7,514 bases of DNA from Pseudomonadota bacterium (GTDB taxonomy: Bacteria > SAR324 > XYD2-FULL-50-16 > JAHJRI01), in NCBI GenBank assembly GCA_022360105.1, contig JAKSDL010000831.1, positions 1-7,514 on the forward strand, in the 5' to 3' direction. Positions 6,983-7,514 of this stretch are shown piece after piece. Made by a program: the position numbers and the translations under genes. The first letter of the stretch is position 1; each line of letters opens with the position of its first letter. The notes beneath the pieces are model-generated. The model made no database searches. It was given only the letters and a program-made list of their open reading frames with translations, and had not been told where the DNA came from.

Positions 6983-7408
6983 TTAAGACTTTCCGCCTTT
7001 CTTTTCTTTGCCGGACGATTTAGGCGCTACTTTTTTTCGTTCTTCTTTTGGTTTAGGTTTAAGCACGATAACAGGGATAAGCTCTTTTCCAATCTGATAA
7101 ACCGTGTCTACATTCTGCATCAGGGTTTTATCAGGATTTGCCGGGTCCAATTCCGGGGCTTCCTTTAATGTACCATCTAAATATTTGATAATAAACAACT
7201 TACATCTCCTTGGTTTTAGTTTTAAAACGGTTCTGTCCATCAACGGTGAAGTATTCAAATCATAGATATCTTCAGCCGTGAGTTGCTGACAGGGATAAAA
7301 CTCGCAAAGTGGGCACATCATGAAAGACTCATTTTGTGCCTTTTTCTCACAGAGGATTGCCCTGTCTATTTTATATAGATCAATTTTCTTAATTTCCAAA
7401 ACATTCAT
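6983..7408 (-). CDS. Small Cys-motif protein with lysine-rich tail, function unknown
   Basis: 141 residues. Five cysteines are present: Cys20, the cluster C32-x2-C35-x4-C40 (CPLCEFYPC) and Cys69 (PRRCK). The C-x2-C-E-x-YPC-x2-L pattern resembles the last Cys motif of DUF3795-type putative zinc-binding proteins, so a bound zinc or iron-sulfur cluster is plausible. This is inferred from motif likeness only, and the rest of a DUF3795 domain is not evident. The middle (about 41-115) looks like a compact mixed fold. The C-terminus from about 116 is very basic and low in complexity (KPKPKEERKK and then GKEKKGGK), probably disordered and able to bind nucleic acid or acidic partners. No signal peptide or membrane segment. 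The ATG at 7408 has no clear ribosome site. Its stop (6983) is 45 bases before the hydrolase start, so the two are probably co-transcribed. Confidence 0.75.
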   Translation of the reverse strand: MNVLEIKKIDLYKIDRAILCEKKAQNESFMMCPLCEFYPCQQLTAEDIYDLNTSPLMDRTVLKLKPRRCKLFIIKYLDGTLKEAPELDPANPDKTLMQNVDTVYQIGKELIPVIVLKPKPKEERKKVAPKSSGKEKKGGKS

Positions 7409-7497
7409 TGCTACAGTGTTACAGGCAGTTCCCCTACACCTATGCCATCTTGCCGGCTTTGTCTAGCGTTAACCCGGGAGTAACAAACAGGAATTAG

Positions 7498-7514
7498 GAT
7501 CACATGCTGTGATC
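7498..7514. promoter_or_regulatory. Perfect interrupted palindrome, possible operator
   Basis: GATCACA (7498-7504), a 3-base centre TGC, then TGTGATC (7508-7514): seven paired bases on each side. It lies about 90 bases upstream of the Cys-protein start, in a promoter-like position, and ends exactly at the window edge, so the symmetry may extend further. It contains TGTGA and TCACA half-sites, but in the order opposite to the CRP/FNR consensus. It may also serve a divergent gene beyond the edge. Confidence 0.35.

Noticed and set aside
6757..7168. Plus-strand open frames opposite the hydrolase and Cys-protein genes
   Set aside because: They are antisense shadows: their Phe/Ser-rich composition is what the reverse of Lys/Glu-rich coding sequence gives, and they lack ribosome sites.
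1..7514. CRISPR array, insertion sequence, tRNA/rRNA, toxin-antitoxin or defence system
   Set aside because: No spaced direct repeats, transposase motifs, structural RNA cores or known defence domains were seen on either strand.

Overview
The window reads as chromosomal DNA from a Gram-negative bacterium. It holds an outer-membrane lipoprotein with a lipobox and a C-terminal beta-barrel, a bacterial IF-1, and a heterodimeric ABC exporter. Base composition is moderately AT-rich by eye. A deltaproteobacterial (Desulfobacterota-like) origin is my guess from the general look of the small Cys protein, the hydrolase and the IF-1. Nothing in the sequence proves it. I see no transposase, integrase, CRISPR array, tRNA or rRNA, and no sign of a phage or plasmid.

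Left part, plus strand (1-2403): the 3' end of one ABC-exporter half-transporter gene, overlapping by one base a complete second half-transporter gene. The two nucleotide-binding domains are complementary in their defects. The first has a good signature motif but an Asn where the catalytic Glu should be; the second has a good Walker B Glu but an altered signature (LSAGQ). This is the pattern of asymmetric heterodimeric exporters of the MdlAB / YheIH / TM287-288 type.

Middle: after a 169-base gap comes a large cytoplasmic-looking TPR protein (2573 or 2591 to 4354, plus). It converges on a minus-strand gene (4390-5427) for a lipoprotein that appears to combine a lipid anchor, a coiled-coil stalk and an approximately eight-stranded outer-membrane barrel.

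Right part, all minus strand: a stand-alone IF-1 gene (5662-5934) with a TTG start and a strongly basic C-terminal tail. Upstream of it is a two-gene operon (7408 to 6125) of a small Cys-motif protein with a lysine-rich tail, followed by an alpha/beta hydrolase. The window ends in a perfect 17-base interrupted palindrome that may be an operator.

No stretch over 300 bases lacks a gene; the longest gaps are 5428-5661, 5935-6124 and 2404-2572. Apart from the ABC pair and the Cys-protein/hydrolase operon, the genes do not form an obvious pathway. I do not see a convincing new multi-gene system. The points most worth a second look are the lipid-anchored barrel protein, the Asn-substituted ABC site and the tailed IF-1.
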